Below are positions 1-7,660 of a stretch of DNA of 41,563 nt, one piece after another. The first letter of the stretch is position 1, and every line of letters begins with the position of its first letter. The stretch comes from JBBRYB01 sp038238115 (GTDB taxonomy: Bacteria; Actinomycetota; Actinomycetes; Propionibacteriales; Nocardioidaceae): contig JBBRYB010000030.1 in the NCBI GenBank assembly GCA_038238115.1, positions 1-41,563 of the forward strand, written 5' to 3'. The translations under genes were made by a program, and so were the position numbers. Under the pieces are notes generated by a model that searched no databases, was not told the origin of the DNA, and worked only from the letters and a program-made list of their open reading frames with translations.

Positions 1-201
1 AAGAACGAGTGCGTCAAGATTGACGGGCCATTCAAGACCGTCGATGAGCTCGAGCTCGCTACCTTGTTGTGGGTGCACTGGTTCAACGAGCAGCGCCTGC
101 ACTCGTCGCTGCACTACGCCACCCCGGCCAAACACGAGCAGTCCTACTACCGTGAAAACAACCCCCGACAGCAGCCGCTGCCGGGACAACTGACCATCTA
201 A
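1..201 (+). CDS. IS3-family transposase, C-terminal part (cut by window edge)
   Basis: The open frame enters from the left edge and ends at TAA. It encodes the end of a DDE integrase core: the segment TVDELELATLLWVHWFNEQR followed by LHSSLHYATPAKHE is the usual tail of IS3-group (OrfB) transposases, where the last catalytic Glu lies a little further upstream, outside the window. It would catalyse cut-and-circularise transposition of the element. The DNA immediately after the stop is the element's terminal inverted repeat, and the stop overlaps the stop of the interrupted gene on the other strand. Only the last 66 codons are visible, so activity cannot be judged. Confidence 0.85.
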   Translation, partial: KNECVKIDGPFKTVDELELATLLWVHWFNEQRLHSSLHYATPAKHEQSYYRENNPRQQPLPGQLTI

Positions 202-219
202 CAAACCCGGGGCGGTTCA
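1..219 (+). mobile_element. Right end of an IS3-type insertion sequence
   Basis: The transposase end is followed by the outward terminus at 205-219, which read inward is TGAACCGCCCCGGGTT, a typical IS3-group end beginning with TGA. The neighbouring host DNA from 220 codes for a methyltransferase that stops just inside the element, so 219/220 is the inferred insertion point. The left end lies outside the window, so no target duplication can be checked. Confidence 0.65.
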
Positions 220-506
220 CTCAGGTGTGGATCCCACGTCCAACCGATCAGGTCGTTCCACAGGTGCCCGCCCGCGTGATCGGCACGCACCAACGGGAAA
301 CGTGTCCCGAGCCAGCCCGACAGCAGGTAGACGGTCAGCGGAGCCCCGTACATCTCGGTGAACAAGGCCACCAGGAAAGCCGTGTAGGCGCCCATCGCCC
401 GCCAGTCGCGCCCCGACTTCGGGTGAAAGAAGCTCATCGCGAATACCACGAACAGCGCCGTGTTCAAGACGACCAGAGGCCACAGTCCGTATGCTCCGTC
501 GGTCAT
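198..506 (-). pseudogene. Membrane methyltransferase-type protein, 3' end removed by the IS
   Basis: The frame starts at ATG 506 with AAGGAG six to seven bases upstream and encodes 102 residues. Two membrane segments are visible (about residues 5-21 and 30-55), then a loop containing AGHLWNDLIGW. This matches the N-terminus of actinobacterial isoprenylcysteine-carboxylmethyltransferase-like membrane methyltransferases, as I recall the family. The last few codons and the stop are supplied by the IS3 end, and the catalytic C-terminal half is gone. It is very probably non-functional. The family assignment rests on N-terminal pattern only. Confidence 0.6.
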
Positions 507-710
507 GTCAGCTCCTTGTTTGGCGAAGCGGTACATCCGGTGGCGGTATCGAGTAACCGGCCAGACCTCTCGCGTCGATATCTCAAATTCTGTGCCTGCT
601 GGCCGGTCAGACCCAGAGTCAAACGTCCCGCCCCGGCAGGACTTCAGCCCCCGAGTCGGCCGCAGAACCGTGCACATCGAATCTTCATCAGGCATGCGCC
701 GGTACTCCAC

Positions 711-1412
711 CTATCTCGACCAGTGTGGAGGAACACAGGGAAATGGAAGCAGATCGGTGAACGTGTTGTCGATGTTCTGATCCCCGATCGTCCGACCCTG
801 TGCGAAGTCGTATGACGAACCATCGACGGACTCGACACCACGGGGCAGGCCGCGGTCGTCGGTAGGAAGCCACGAGTCGGCTTGCAACTGAAGACTGCAT
901 GGGTTGATCTGCTCTGCTCCTACGGTGAGATAGGGGTGGTGACCACTGCCGTAGGGGCAGGGTCGATCGCCGAGGTTGGTGGCGGTGGTGGTGACGCTCA
1001 GACCGATGCCGGTGAGCGTGTACTCAACCGTGACGCCAAGGCCAAACGGGTAGCCCATGCAGGGGTGCAGCACCGTGCCGACGACGGCCTGGTTGCTGGT
1101 TCGGTGCAGGAGGTTCCAGTTCCGTGACCGCAGGAACCCATGGATGGCATTGTGCTTTTCAGGTTCGCTGAGTGCCACCTGATGCTCGACACCGTCGAAT
1201 GTATAGCGGCCGTCCTCGAGCCGGTTGGGCCACGGGATGAGCGGTAGCCCGCGCGCGCCGGTGCAAGCCTCGGTGAGGTCGTACCCGTCCAGGAGTGGTT
1301 CATTGTCGACGGTGTAGCTGCGGATGCCGCCGCCGACTTCGGTGATGGTCGCCTCGTGTTTGTCGAAGCTGATGGTGAACTGTTCCCCGGATGGGCACCA
1401 GGTTATGTCGAA
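711..1412 (-). pseudogene. Aldose 1-epimerase-like protein, truncated and without a clear start
   Basis: The frame shows mutarotase-family features: VGGGIRSY, then LPLIPWPNRLEDGRYTFDG, NAIHGFLR with the substrate-binding His, and PYGSGHHPYL with a second conserved His. These enzymes interconvert alpha and beta anomers of aldoses, fitting the sugar-oxidation operon upstream. Two defects are visible. After DNTFTDL the family sequence stops and the frame ends about 80 residues early, losing the usual catalytic Glu region. At the 5' end no ATG, GTG or TTG occurs in frame between the GMC gene's stop and the conserved core; the only in-frame GTG (1178) would remove the first 75 or so residues. I treat it as a decaying last gene of the operon. 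Confidence 0.7.
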
Positions 1413-3130
1413 GTCCTCTCGGGTGTTGACTGTCGAGAGGCACTGGTGCCGGCCCGTGTTGCCGGGTCGTTGTCCATTGCACGTCCGTTGGTCATCTGCT
1501 GGGCGAGCCGGGAGGCGAGAGCCATGACGGTCAGCGCCGGGTTCGCGGCTCCTTGGGTCGGGCAGACCGACCCGTCACAGAGAAACAGGTTGGGTACGGC
1601 CCAGGAGCGCTGCTGGGCGTCCACGACCGACGTTTGTGGGGAGTTGCCCATGCGTGCTCCGCCGATCAGATGGGCGTACCGCTGGATGGTCAGGACATCC
1701 TGGGCGCCGGCGGCCCTAAGGATGTCGGTGATCACACCGGTGGAGTAGGCGATGTTCTTCTTGTCGTTGTCCTGCAGGGTGTAGTCCATCCTGGCTACCG
1801 GGAGGCCGTAGACGTCCGTGTCCTCGGCGAGGCTGACTCGGTTGTCGCTGTGGGGGAGGAGCTCGTTGAGGACGCCGATGGTGGCCCAGTGGTTGTAGTC
1901 GCGCATGTACTCGCGGAGTGCCTTGCCCCAGTGGCCGTCAGCGAGGACGTGTTCGGCCCATCCGATCGGGAGCGGCGACACGGTTTGGATGGAGAAGCCG
2001 CGGGCGAAGCCGCGGTCGGGGTCGGTTTCGTAGAACTGCTCCGATGACACCTCCGGTGGTGGCGCCTTGTACATGCGCATTTCGTCTGGCCAGCGTCCTG
2101 CCGTTTGCGTAGCGCCTTGGACCATCACGTACCTACCGACCTGGTCCTCGTTGTTGCACATGCCCAAGGGAAATCGAGTGCTTGTCGAGTTCAGCAGCAG
2201 CCGCGGGGTCTCGATGGAGTAGCCGGCAACGGCGACGAAGCGGGCACGCTGCATCCGTTCGGTGGGCTGGTCTTCGCGCAGGTAGGTGACGCCAGAAGCC
2301 CGCCCCCTCTCGTCGAGTTCGACGCGGGCGGCCATGCAGTTCGGACGTATCTCTACGGCGTGGGCGAGCGCGTCGGGCAGGTGCGTGACGTACGGGCTGG
2401 CTTTGGCGTTGACCTTGCATCCCTGCAGGCAGTAGCCGCGGTAGATGCAGTGCGGCCGGTTGCCGAAGGTGCCGTTGACGATGCCCACCGGGCCGACTCG
2501 CATGTCGATGCCGAGACTTAGTGCGCCCTCCCACAACCGCGCGGCGGCCCCGGAGATCGGGTGCGGTGAAAACGGGTAGCGGTGCGGGTCTCCCCATGGC
2601 CAGTCCTGCCCCGCTACGGGCAGCTCTCTTTCGACCTGCTCATAGTGCGGTCGGAGGTCGGTGTACCGGATGGGCCAGTCTGCGCCGACGCCGTCGCGGC
2701 TGAACGTCTCGAAGTCTGACGGGTGGAAGCGGGGGCAGTACCCGGCGTAGTGGACCATCGACCCGCCGACACCCCGCCCGGAGTTGTTCTTGCCCAGCTC
2801 GACGGGGTCGGCACCGCCGATGACCCGATTCTGCGTCCAGTACAGGTGGCGGGAGCCTGCCTCGTCCGATACCCAGTCGTCGTCCGGGTGCCAGAACGGC
2901 CCGGCTTCGATGATGACGACGCTCCACCCTGCCCGCGCGAGCCGTTGCGCCAGCACGGACCCGCCCGCTCCGGCGCCGACGATGACCAGGTCGACCTCCT
3001 GGGTGTCGTCGTACCGGCGCATGGTGTCTTCACCAGGCAGCTGACGAGAGTGCACGTCGAGCAAGTAGCGGGAGTCGTTGTGCCTCGGACCGATGGAGCC
3101 CTTGAGGATCCCGCGTACATAATCCTTCAT
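1403..3130 (-). CDS. GMC-family FAD-dependent sugar/gluconate dehydrogenase large subunit
   Basis: 575 residues. The FAD dinucleotide-binding motif GAGAGG is at 52-57 with the acidic strand end IIEAG near 73-77. The C-terminal half has YAHLIGGARMG and NPALTVMALASR, which carry the GMC catalytic His and Asn/His positions. Residues 228, 234 and 238 form C-x5-C-x3-C (CIYRGYCLQGC), the spacing of the [3Fe-4S] ligands in FAD glucose dehydrogenase. It should oxidise an aldose, gluconate or another polyol. The start overlaps the stop of the subunit-3-like gene by ATGA, so the two are probably co-translated partners. There is no Tat or Sec signal and no cytochrome c gene nearby, unlike the periplasmic enzymes. 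The roughly 25-residue tail after ALASRLAQQM is longer than usual and may be a product of the rearrangement that damaged the epimerase. Confidence 0.88.
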   Translation of the reverse strand: MKDYVRGILKGSIGPRHNDSRYLLDVHSRQLPGEDTMRRYDDTQEVDLVIVGAGAGGSVLAQRLARAGWSVVIIEAGPFWHPDDDWVSDEAGSRHLYWTQNRVIGGADPVELGKNNSGRGVGGSMVHYAGYCPRFHPSDFETFSRDGVGADWPIRYTDLRPHYEQVERELPVAGQDWPWGDPHRYPFSPHPISGAAARLWEGALSLGIDMRVGPVGIVNGTFGNRPHCIYRGYCLQGCKVNAKASPYVTHLPDALAHAVEIRPNCMAARVELDERGRASGVTYLREDQPTERMQRARFVAVAGYSIETPRLLLNSTSTRFPLGMCNNEDQVGRYVMVQGATQTAGRWPDEMRMYKAPPPEVSSEQFYETDPDRGFARGFSIQTVSPLPIGWAEHVLADGHWGKALREYMRDYNHWATIGVLNELLPHSDNRVSLAEDTDVYGLPVARMDYTLQDNDKKNIAYSTGVITDILRAAGAQDVLTIQRYAHLIGGARMGNSPQTSVVDAQQRSWAVPNLFLCDGSVCPTQGAANPALTVMALASRLAQQMTNGRAMDNDPATRAGTSASRQSTPERTST

Positions 3131-3867
3131 CGATCAGTGCTGTCGTCGACGACGCGCACCGGGTCCTCGTCGGTGGCGCCGGGGGACTCGGACGGCTCGA
3201 GAACCGCGAGTGGCCCCAGCCGCATATAGCCGCGGGGGTAGGCGGGACCACCGAAACCGATCTCGTTCCAGGCCCAGGGGTGGGAGTAGAACGCGGACAA
3301 GATCATCCGCATGCAGACGCTCCAGGCCCGGGCGACATTGAGTCGGTCCCACGCACCCCCGGTGAGCTTCGCGTGTGCCAGCCGGTCGACAATCGTCTCC
3401 TGCAGGTCGGGAGGTGCGGCGAAGAAGTCATCCGTGCTGCCTGCGGCTCGGGCGGACTCGTCGAGGCCCTGCAGGACCAGGCGCCAGGTATCAGGATCTT
3501 CGGGCATGTCGTGGTAGCGATAGCCGTCGAGGTGGCCGTTGGCGAGCTTGTCGTCGACGATCTCCACGACCGGCACCCGCGGCTCGCTGTCCTGGGCGAG
3601 GCAGATGTCGCAGAAGGCCCGGAGCGTCGGCTCCTCGGCAGGGGTGAAGAACCGCAGTGAGGCCCCGTGGAGTTCCATCCGTTGCTCAATCACCCGGCGG
3701 GTGGCATGGTCCCAGTCATCGACGGTGTCCAGCACGTCGAAACGTGGGTAACGTCCGATCATCTGAGGCGTGATGCCTCGCTGCTGACGGGGCAGCCAGC
3801 TGGGATGCGGCGGTTGCCGACCCTCGCGCAGGTTGGGCAGGTGGTCGGGGCGGGAGAAGTCCGGCAC
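3127..3867 (-). CDS. Gluconate 2-dehydrogenase subunit 3-like protein
   Basis: 246 residues from GTG 3867, eight bases after the stop of the preceding membrane-protein gene. The central part (FFTPAEEPTLRAFCDICLAQD) and the end (HPWAWNEIGFGGPAYPRGYM) are the signature of the family. In characterised flavin dehydrogenases the small subunit stabilises or exports the catalytic GMC subunit. Here the protein lacks a twin-arginine signal, so a cytoplasmic chaperone or structural partner is inferred. It overlaps the GMC start by four bases. A longer open frame runs upstream across the previous gene, but its sequence there is an out-of-frame reading of that gene, so I placed the start at the first plausible codon after it. 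Confidence 0.82.
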   Translation of the reverse strand: MPDFSRPDHLPNLREGRQPPHPSWLPRQQRGITPQMIGRYPRFDVLDTVDDWDHATRRVIEQRMELHGASLRFFTPAEEPTLRAFCDICLAQDSEPRVPVVEIVDDKLANGHLDGYRYHDMPEDPDTWRLVLQGLDESARAAGSTDDFFAAPPDLQETIVDRLAHAKLTGGAWDRLNVARAWSVCMRMILSAFYSHPWAWNEIGFGGPAYPRGYMRLGPLAVLEPSESPGATDEDPVRVVDDSTDR

Positions 3868-3875
3868 GGCGGGGT

Positions 3876-4388
3876 CTACTTCTCGCGACGCAGTACGGCG
3901 GCGAGCAGTCCCATCCCGCCAACGATGCACATCAGGCCCGGGGCGGAGATGGGTGGGCCCATCGGAAGGTTGTAGGAGGCGAGCTTCCAGCCGCCTGGTC
4001 TGCGCGCCACGCCGCGGGCATGGAAGTACTCGCCCAGCAGACCGTTGACCGAATAGACGCCCGCCGTGATCGGCAGCGCAGTCTTCGCCCAGCGTCTGCT
4101 GAACACACCACCTATCCCGGCTATCACCACCGGTGGGGTCACCACGATGGGGCTCCACATCCACTTGTTCCCGAAGCTGGCCTTGTAGTGCTCTAAGAAG
4201 ATCTCCGCGGTGGTGATCGCAGCCGCGGCGGCCGTCAGGCCGGACAAGGACCGCTCGAACCGGCCGTGTTGCACGTTTCCCAGCAGCCGGTCGATCCGAT
4301 GTTCCGCGCCAACGATGTTGCCGTGACTCAACAGACGATCGGGTGCGGCAGTGCTCAGGGCGCGTTTGGGCAGGGACAGGAACCTCAT
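3876..4388 (-). CDS. Small multi-pass membrane protein of unknown function
   Basis: 170 residues from ATG 4388, preceded by AAAGGTGA. After a basic N-terminus there are about four hydrophobic segments (near 55-70, 85-105, 110-130 and 150-165), separated by short charged loops such as RREK at the very end. I do not recognise a named family. Its position directly before the subunit-3/GMC pair, with an eight-base gap, suggests it anchors the dehydrogenase to the membrane or passes electrons or substrate for it. That role is inference from neighbourhood only. Confidence 0.7.
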   Translation of the reverse strand: MRFLSLPKRALSTAAPDRLLSHGNIVGAEHRIDRLLGNVQHGRFERSLSGLTAAAAAITTAEIFLEHYKASFGNKWMWSPIVVTPPVVIAGIGGVFSRRWAKTALPITAGVYSVNGLLGEYFHARGVARRPGGWKLASYNLPMGPPISAPGLMCIVGGMGLLAAVLRREK

Positions 4389-4450
4389 CGGGTCACCTTT
4401 CGAGTGGGAATAGTTATCGGCTACGACTGCTACGAGATCCACGCCGGGAG

Positions 4451-4471
4451 CCAATCGGTGCCACCGATTGG
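4451..4471. promoter_or_regulatory. Perfect 10-bp-arm palindrome, candidate operator
   Basis: CCAATCGGTG (4451-4460), one base, then CACCGATTGG (4462-4471) is an exact inverted repeat. It lies in the only sizeable gap (4389-4491) inside the minus-strand sugar operon, upstream of the membrane/subunit-3/GMC genes, with a -10-like TAACTA between it and their ribosome site. There is no T run and the spacer is one base, so a protein-binding site is likelier than a terminator. Confidence 0.45.
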
Positions 4472-4491
4472 TTGAGCAGCCGGCGTAGGCG

Positions 4492-4791
4492 TCATACGTC
4501 GGATCCCTGGTTGTCCGGGGTCATCGGGCTGGGTTGTTCCCCGCCCTCGCGGATGGCATCGATCTCCGCGCCGAACGCATGTCCACGGCGTCCATCATTA
4601 GCGATTCCACCGACCCAGCTGTCGACGAGTCCGATCGCCAGAGCGGCGACTCCTGCGACGATCAGCCAGTTTGACGCCACGATCATGCCCACGCCGATCA
4701 CCACCATTGCGGCGATGGCGAGCAGTACTCCAGCCCAGATCAGTCGGGGGCGCACTGTGGCTCGGTTGGTGCGCTTCTGATGGCGGTTCAA
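4492..4791 (-). CDS. Small two-helix membrane protein
   Basis: 99 residues starting at TTG 4791, which overlaps the TGA of the GH15 gene as TTGA; AGAGGAGA lies a few bases upstream. The N-terminus is basic (NRHQKRTNR), followed by two adjacent hydrophobic helices (about 22-42 and 45-65) and an acidic, polar C-terminal tail with GGIANDGRRGHAFGAEIDAI. No family recognised. Coupling to the GH15 gene argues that it is a genuine gene. It might hold the hydrolase or another operon product at the membrane, but nothing in the sequence shows this directly. Confidence 0.65.
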   Translation of the reverse strand: MNRHQKRTNRATVRPRLIWAGVLLAIAAMVVIGVGMIVASNWLIVAGVAALAIGLVDSWVGGIANDGRRGHAFGAEIDAIREGGEQPSPMTPDNQGSDV

Positions 4792-6560
4792 GGACGTTCT
4801 CCTCTGTTCGGCGGGGAGAGAGCGAGCCGTAGCGAGGCCTCCAACAGTGCGGCGTGGACGAAGCCTTGGGGGAGGTTGCCGCGGAACTGGCGCTGGCGGA
4901 TGTCGTATTCCTCGGCGAAGAGACCAGGAGTCCCGCAGGCCGCCCGGTTGCGCTCGAACCAGCGGAACGCGCCGAGGCTGTCGCCCTGGTGCCACGACGC
5001 GAGCGCCATCGAGAACCCGCACAGTAGGAAGGCGCCTTCGGCGTCGCCCAGGGGCCGGTCGTCGCTTCTGAACCGGTAGGCGTACCCGTCGTCGGTGAGG
5101 TCCTCGGTGACCTTCCGTAAGGTGGCGACAGTTCGCGGATCGACGGCCGGCAAGGCGCCCCGGACGGGCGGCAGCAGCAGGGATGCGTCGGTGGTTGTTT
5201 GGTTCGGGCTTCTCCGCCAGTGACCATCGACGCTGAGGCAGTTCTTGGACGTCTCGGCCATGATCGTGTCGGCCAGCGAGGTCAGCCGGGCGACGTCGCC
5301 CCGAGGCAGGACGGCGGCCGCCGTGCGCAGGCCGGCGACGCAGGCGAGTCGAGACTGGGTCCACCAGGCATTCGTCAACTCCCAGATTCCGGCATCGGGT
5401 TCGTTCCAACGCTTCTCGATGACGTCGATGGCGGTAAGTAGAGCCTGGTAGCCCTGTTGGTCGAGATGGTCATGGCGGGCGGCGGTCGCGAACAGGCAGA
5501 GTAGCTCACCCATGGTGTCCAGCTGGAACTGTCCGTTCACCCAGTTCCCGATAACGTCGGACCCGCCGGGGTATCCCGGCAGACTGAGGGTGGACTGCGA
5601 CGGCAGTTCGTCACCGTCGATGCGGTAGGCCGGTGCGATCTGGTCCTGGTGTTCGAGCAGGCGCTGTGTGGCGAAGGCGACGGCATCGTCCAGCAGTGGG
5701 TGCGGGTCGTTGACCGCTACCGCGAGTCCTGCGTAGGCCTGGTCGCGCAACCAGACGTAGCGGTAGTCGTAGTTGCGGCCGGCGTCGGCACGTTCGGGGA
5801 GACCGAGCGTGGCGGCCGCGACCATCCCTCCACCGGGAGCGGTCAGACCTCGCATGACGGCGTAGGCGTGACGGGCGTCGCGCGGGGCGACCGAGTCGGT
5901 GAAGCCTGGGACAGCCGAAGACCATGAGTCTTCGGTCGCAGCCCAGAGCTGATCGACGTCGGGTGGCTGCGTTGGTAGCCGTTGACCGGTGACCTCGAGC
6001 AGCAGGTCGTGGTGCGTCCCGGCAGGCACAACGAGCCGGATGGCGAGGCTGCCGTCGGCCCGTTGGTGGGCGTCTGACGCTCCGGTCCATCTGATCCGCA
6101 GGTTGCCCGTGCGGGCGGTCCAGACACCACTTTCGCTGCGGTGTGGCTGCCGCATGGACAGTCGACCGAACCCGCCTCGGAGGTTCAGGCCCACGTCGAC
6201 GTGGGCATCCCGTTCGATGGCGTGGACACGGCGCAGCAGCACGAGGTGATCGGGGTGGCCCGGGTGGGCCAGTGCGTCGCGGCATTCGATGGTCGTGTCG
6301 GTGGTGACCCACCGGTTGCGCCAGATTAGGGTGCCGGGTTCGTAGTAGCCTCCCCACACGTGCCGGTCGGCGGGGGTCACGGCGTAGGCACCGAGGCCTC
6401 CGATCAGCGTCGAGCAGATCGCGTCGTCGTGCCAGCGTGGTGCACAAAGCCAGGCGATGGTGCCTCGGGGGTCGCAGAGGGCTCCGCGGTATCCGTCGGC
6501 GAGCAGCGAGTACTCCCGCAGCACATGAGGCGGGTAGTCTTCGACGCTGGTGACGGTCAT
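4788..6560 (-). CDS. Glycoside hydrolase family 15 (glucoamylase/trehalase-like)
   Basis: 590 residues. The N-terminal beta domain opens with LLADGYRGALCDPRGTIAWLCAP, typical of prokaryotic GH15 proteins. The (alpha/alpha)6 barrel carries NYDYRYVWLRDQAYAGLA (263-280), GNWVNGQFQLDTMGE (338-352) and EPDAGIWEL (387-395), where Glu394 is the likely general acid. A second acidic pair, EEYD, followed by GNLPQGFVHAAL near the C-terminus supplies the likely general base. Such enzymes release glucose from alpha-glucans, or split trehalose in the actinobacterial trehalase branch. There is no secretion signal, so the substrate is probably intracellular glycogen, maltodextrin or trehalose. The gene is coupled by ATGA to the enolase-superfamily gene upstream and by TTGA to the small membrane protein downstream. 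Confidence 0.9.
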   Translation of the reverse strand: MTVTSVEDYPPHVLREYSLLADGYRGALCDPRGTIAWLCAPRWHDDAICSTLIGGLGAYAVTPADRHVWGGYYEPGTLIWRNRWVTTDTTIECRDALAHPGHPDHLVLLRRVHAIERDAHVDVGLNLRGGFGRLSMRQPHRSESGVWTARTGNLRIRWTGASDAHQRADGSLAIRLVVPAGTHHDLLLEVTGQRLPTQPPDVDQLWAATEDSWSSAVPGFTDSVAPRDARHAYAVMRGLTAPGGGMVAAATLGLPERADAGRNYDYRYVWLRDQAYAGLAVAVNDPHPLLDDAVAFATQRLLEHQDQIAPAYRIDGDELPSQSTLSLPGYPGGSDVIGNWVNGQFQLDTMGELLCLFATAARHDHLDQQGYQALLTAIDVIEKRWNEPDAGIWELTNAWWTQSRLACVAGLRTAAAVLPRGDVARLTSLADTIMAETSKNCLSVDGHWRRSPNQTTTDASLLLPPVRGALPAVDPRTVATLRKVTEDLTDDGYAYRFRSDDRPLGDAEGAFLLCGFSMALASWHQGDSLGAFRWFERNRAACGTPGLFAEEYDIRQRQFRGNLPQGFVHAALLEASLRLALSPPNRGERP

Positions 6561-7660
6561 CGGGCCACCCGGTAGCTTTGCGCCCTGTCACTGACGGTGA
6601 GGCCGTGACCTAGCCGCCCCGTGTCAGGGGTGAGGTAGCCTCCGGTCGGGTCGAGGGTGCCGTCGAACAGCAGCTTTTCGACCCGGACGTGGTCATGGAA
6701 CCATTCCAGGTGCCGAAGGTTAGCGGTGGCGGCCGCCACCGGCGCATGCAGGTGCGGCGCGCAGTGGCCCGAGACCTGAAGCTCGTGAGAGGCGGCCACG
6801 GCTGCTGCTCGCAGCCATTCGGTATAGCCGCCGCAGCGGGTCGCGTCGATCTGCAGGCAGTCGACGGCACCTGCGCTGCACATCCGCTGGAAGTAGCAGA
6901 TGTCGCTGCCGTACTCCCCGGCTGCAACGTCGCAGTCCACCGCGCTGCGGATCGTCCGGAGGCCGGCCAGATCGTTGGAGCTGACTGGTTCCTCGAACCA
7001 GGTCACGTTGCTGCTGGCGGCCGCCCGCAGGAGCCGGATGGCCTGCTTGACTTGATATCCGCCGTTGGCGTCGACGTACACCTCGCAGTCCGGGCCGACC
7101 ACATCACGGGCCAGCGTGATGCGTTCCAGATCTCGTGCCTCGTTGCCACCCCAGTCCTGCGCGATCTTGATCTTGACCCGCGGGATGGCTTGATCGACAA
7201 CCCAGGTGCGCAGCTGCTCGCTCAGCTGGTCCGGTGTGTACGTGGTGAAGCCACCGCTGCCGTAGACAGGCACCGTGTCATGCACACGACCGAACAAGGC
7301 CGCCAGCGGTAGCCCGACCAGCTTCGCCTTCAGGTCCCACCCCGCGACGTCGACGGCAGACAGGGCGTATCCGGCGACGCCCGCCCGGGTGGCGTTTCGG
7401 AGCGCCCGCTGCATGGCACACCAGGTTCCGGGCACCCCGAGGGCGTCACGGCCCACAACAATTTCTGCGAGGATATCGTCAACGACCGATGCGCATCCGG
7501 TCGGTCCGTATGTCCACCCGATGCCTGTGACTCCATCGCAGGCGATGGTCACCACACTAACGGTGGTGGACGTCCAGCTGGCGGTGCCGTCGGCTTCGGG
7601 GAGGTCGGTCGGCACTGTGTACACAGTTGTTCGGACCGTGTCGATGGTCGGTCCTGTCAT
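6557..7660 (-). CDS. Enolase superfamily (mandelate racemase subgroup) sugar-acid dehydratase-like protein
   Basis: 367 residues from ATG 7660 (ATGA overlap with the TPP-enzyme stop). All catalytic positions of the mandelate racemase subgroup are present: the KxK pair Lys163/Lys165 (VKIKI), metal ligands Asp198 (VYVDANG), Glu224 (WFEEP) and Glu249 (AGEYGSD), and the Asp272 (QIDATRCGG)/His299 (SGHCAPHLHA) dyad. Known members dehydrate gluconate, galactonate and other acid sugars to 2-keto-3-deoxy acids, or racemise. Given a sugar dehydrogenase in the same operon, dehydration of the resulting aldonic acid is the favoured role, but the substrate cannot be read from sequence. Complete length, no anomalies. 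Confidence 0.88.
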   Translation of the reverse strand: MTGPTIDTVRTTVYTVPTDLPEADGTASWTSTTVSVVTIACDGVTGIGWTYGPTGCASVVDDILAEIVVGRDALGVPGTWCAMQRALRNATRAGVAGYALSAVDVAGWDLKAKLVGLPLAALFGRVHDTVPVYGSGGFTTYTPDQLSEQLRTWVVDQAIPRVKIKIAQDWGGNEARDLERITLARDVVGPDCEVYVDANGGYQVKQAIRLLRAAASSNVTWFEEPVSSNDLAGLRTIRSAVDCDVAAGEYGSDICYFQRMCSAGAVDCLQIDATRCGGYTEWLRAAAVAASHELQVSGHCAPHLHAPVAAATANLRHLEWFHDHVRVEKLLFDGTLDPTGGYLTPDTGRLGHGLTVSDRAQSYRVAR

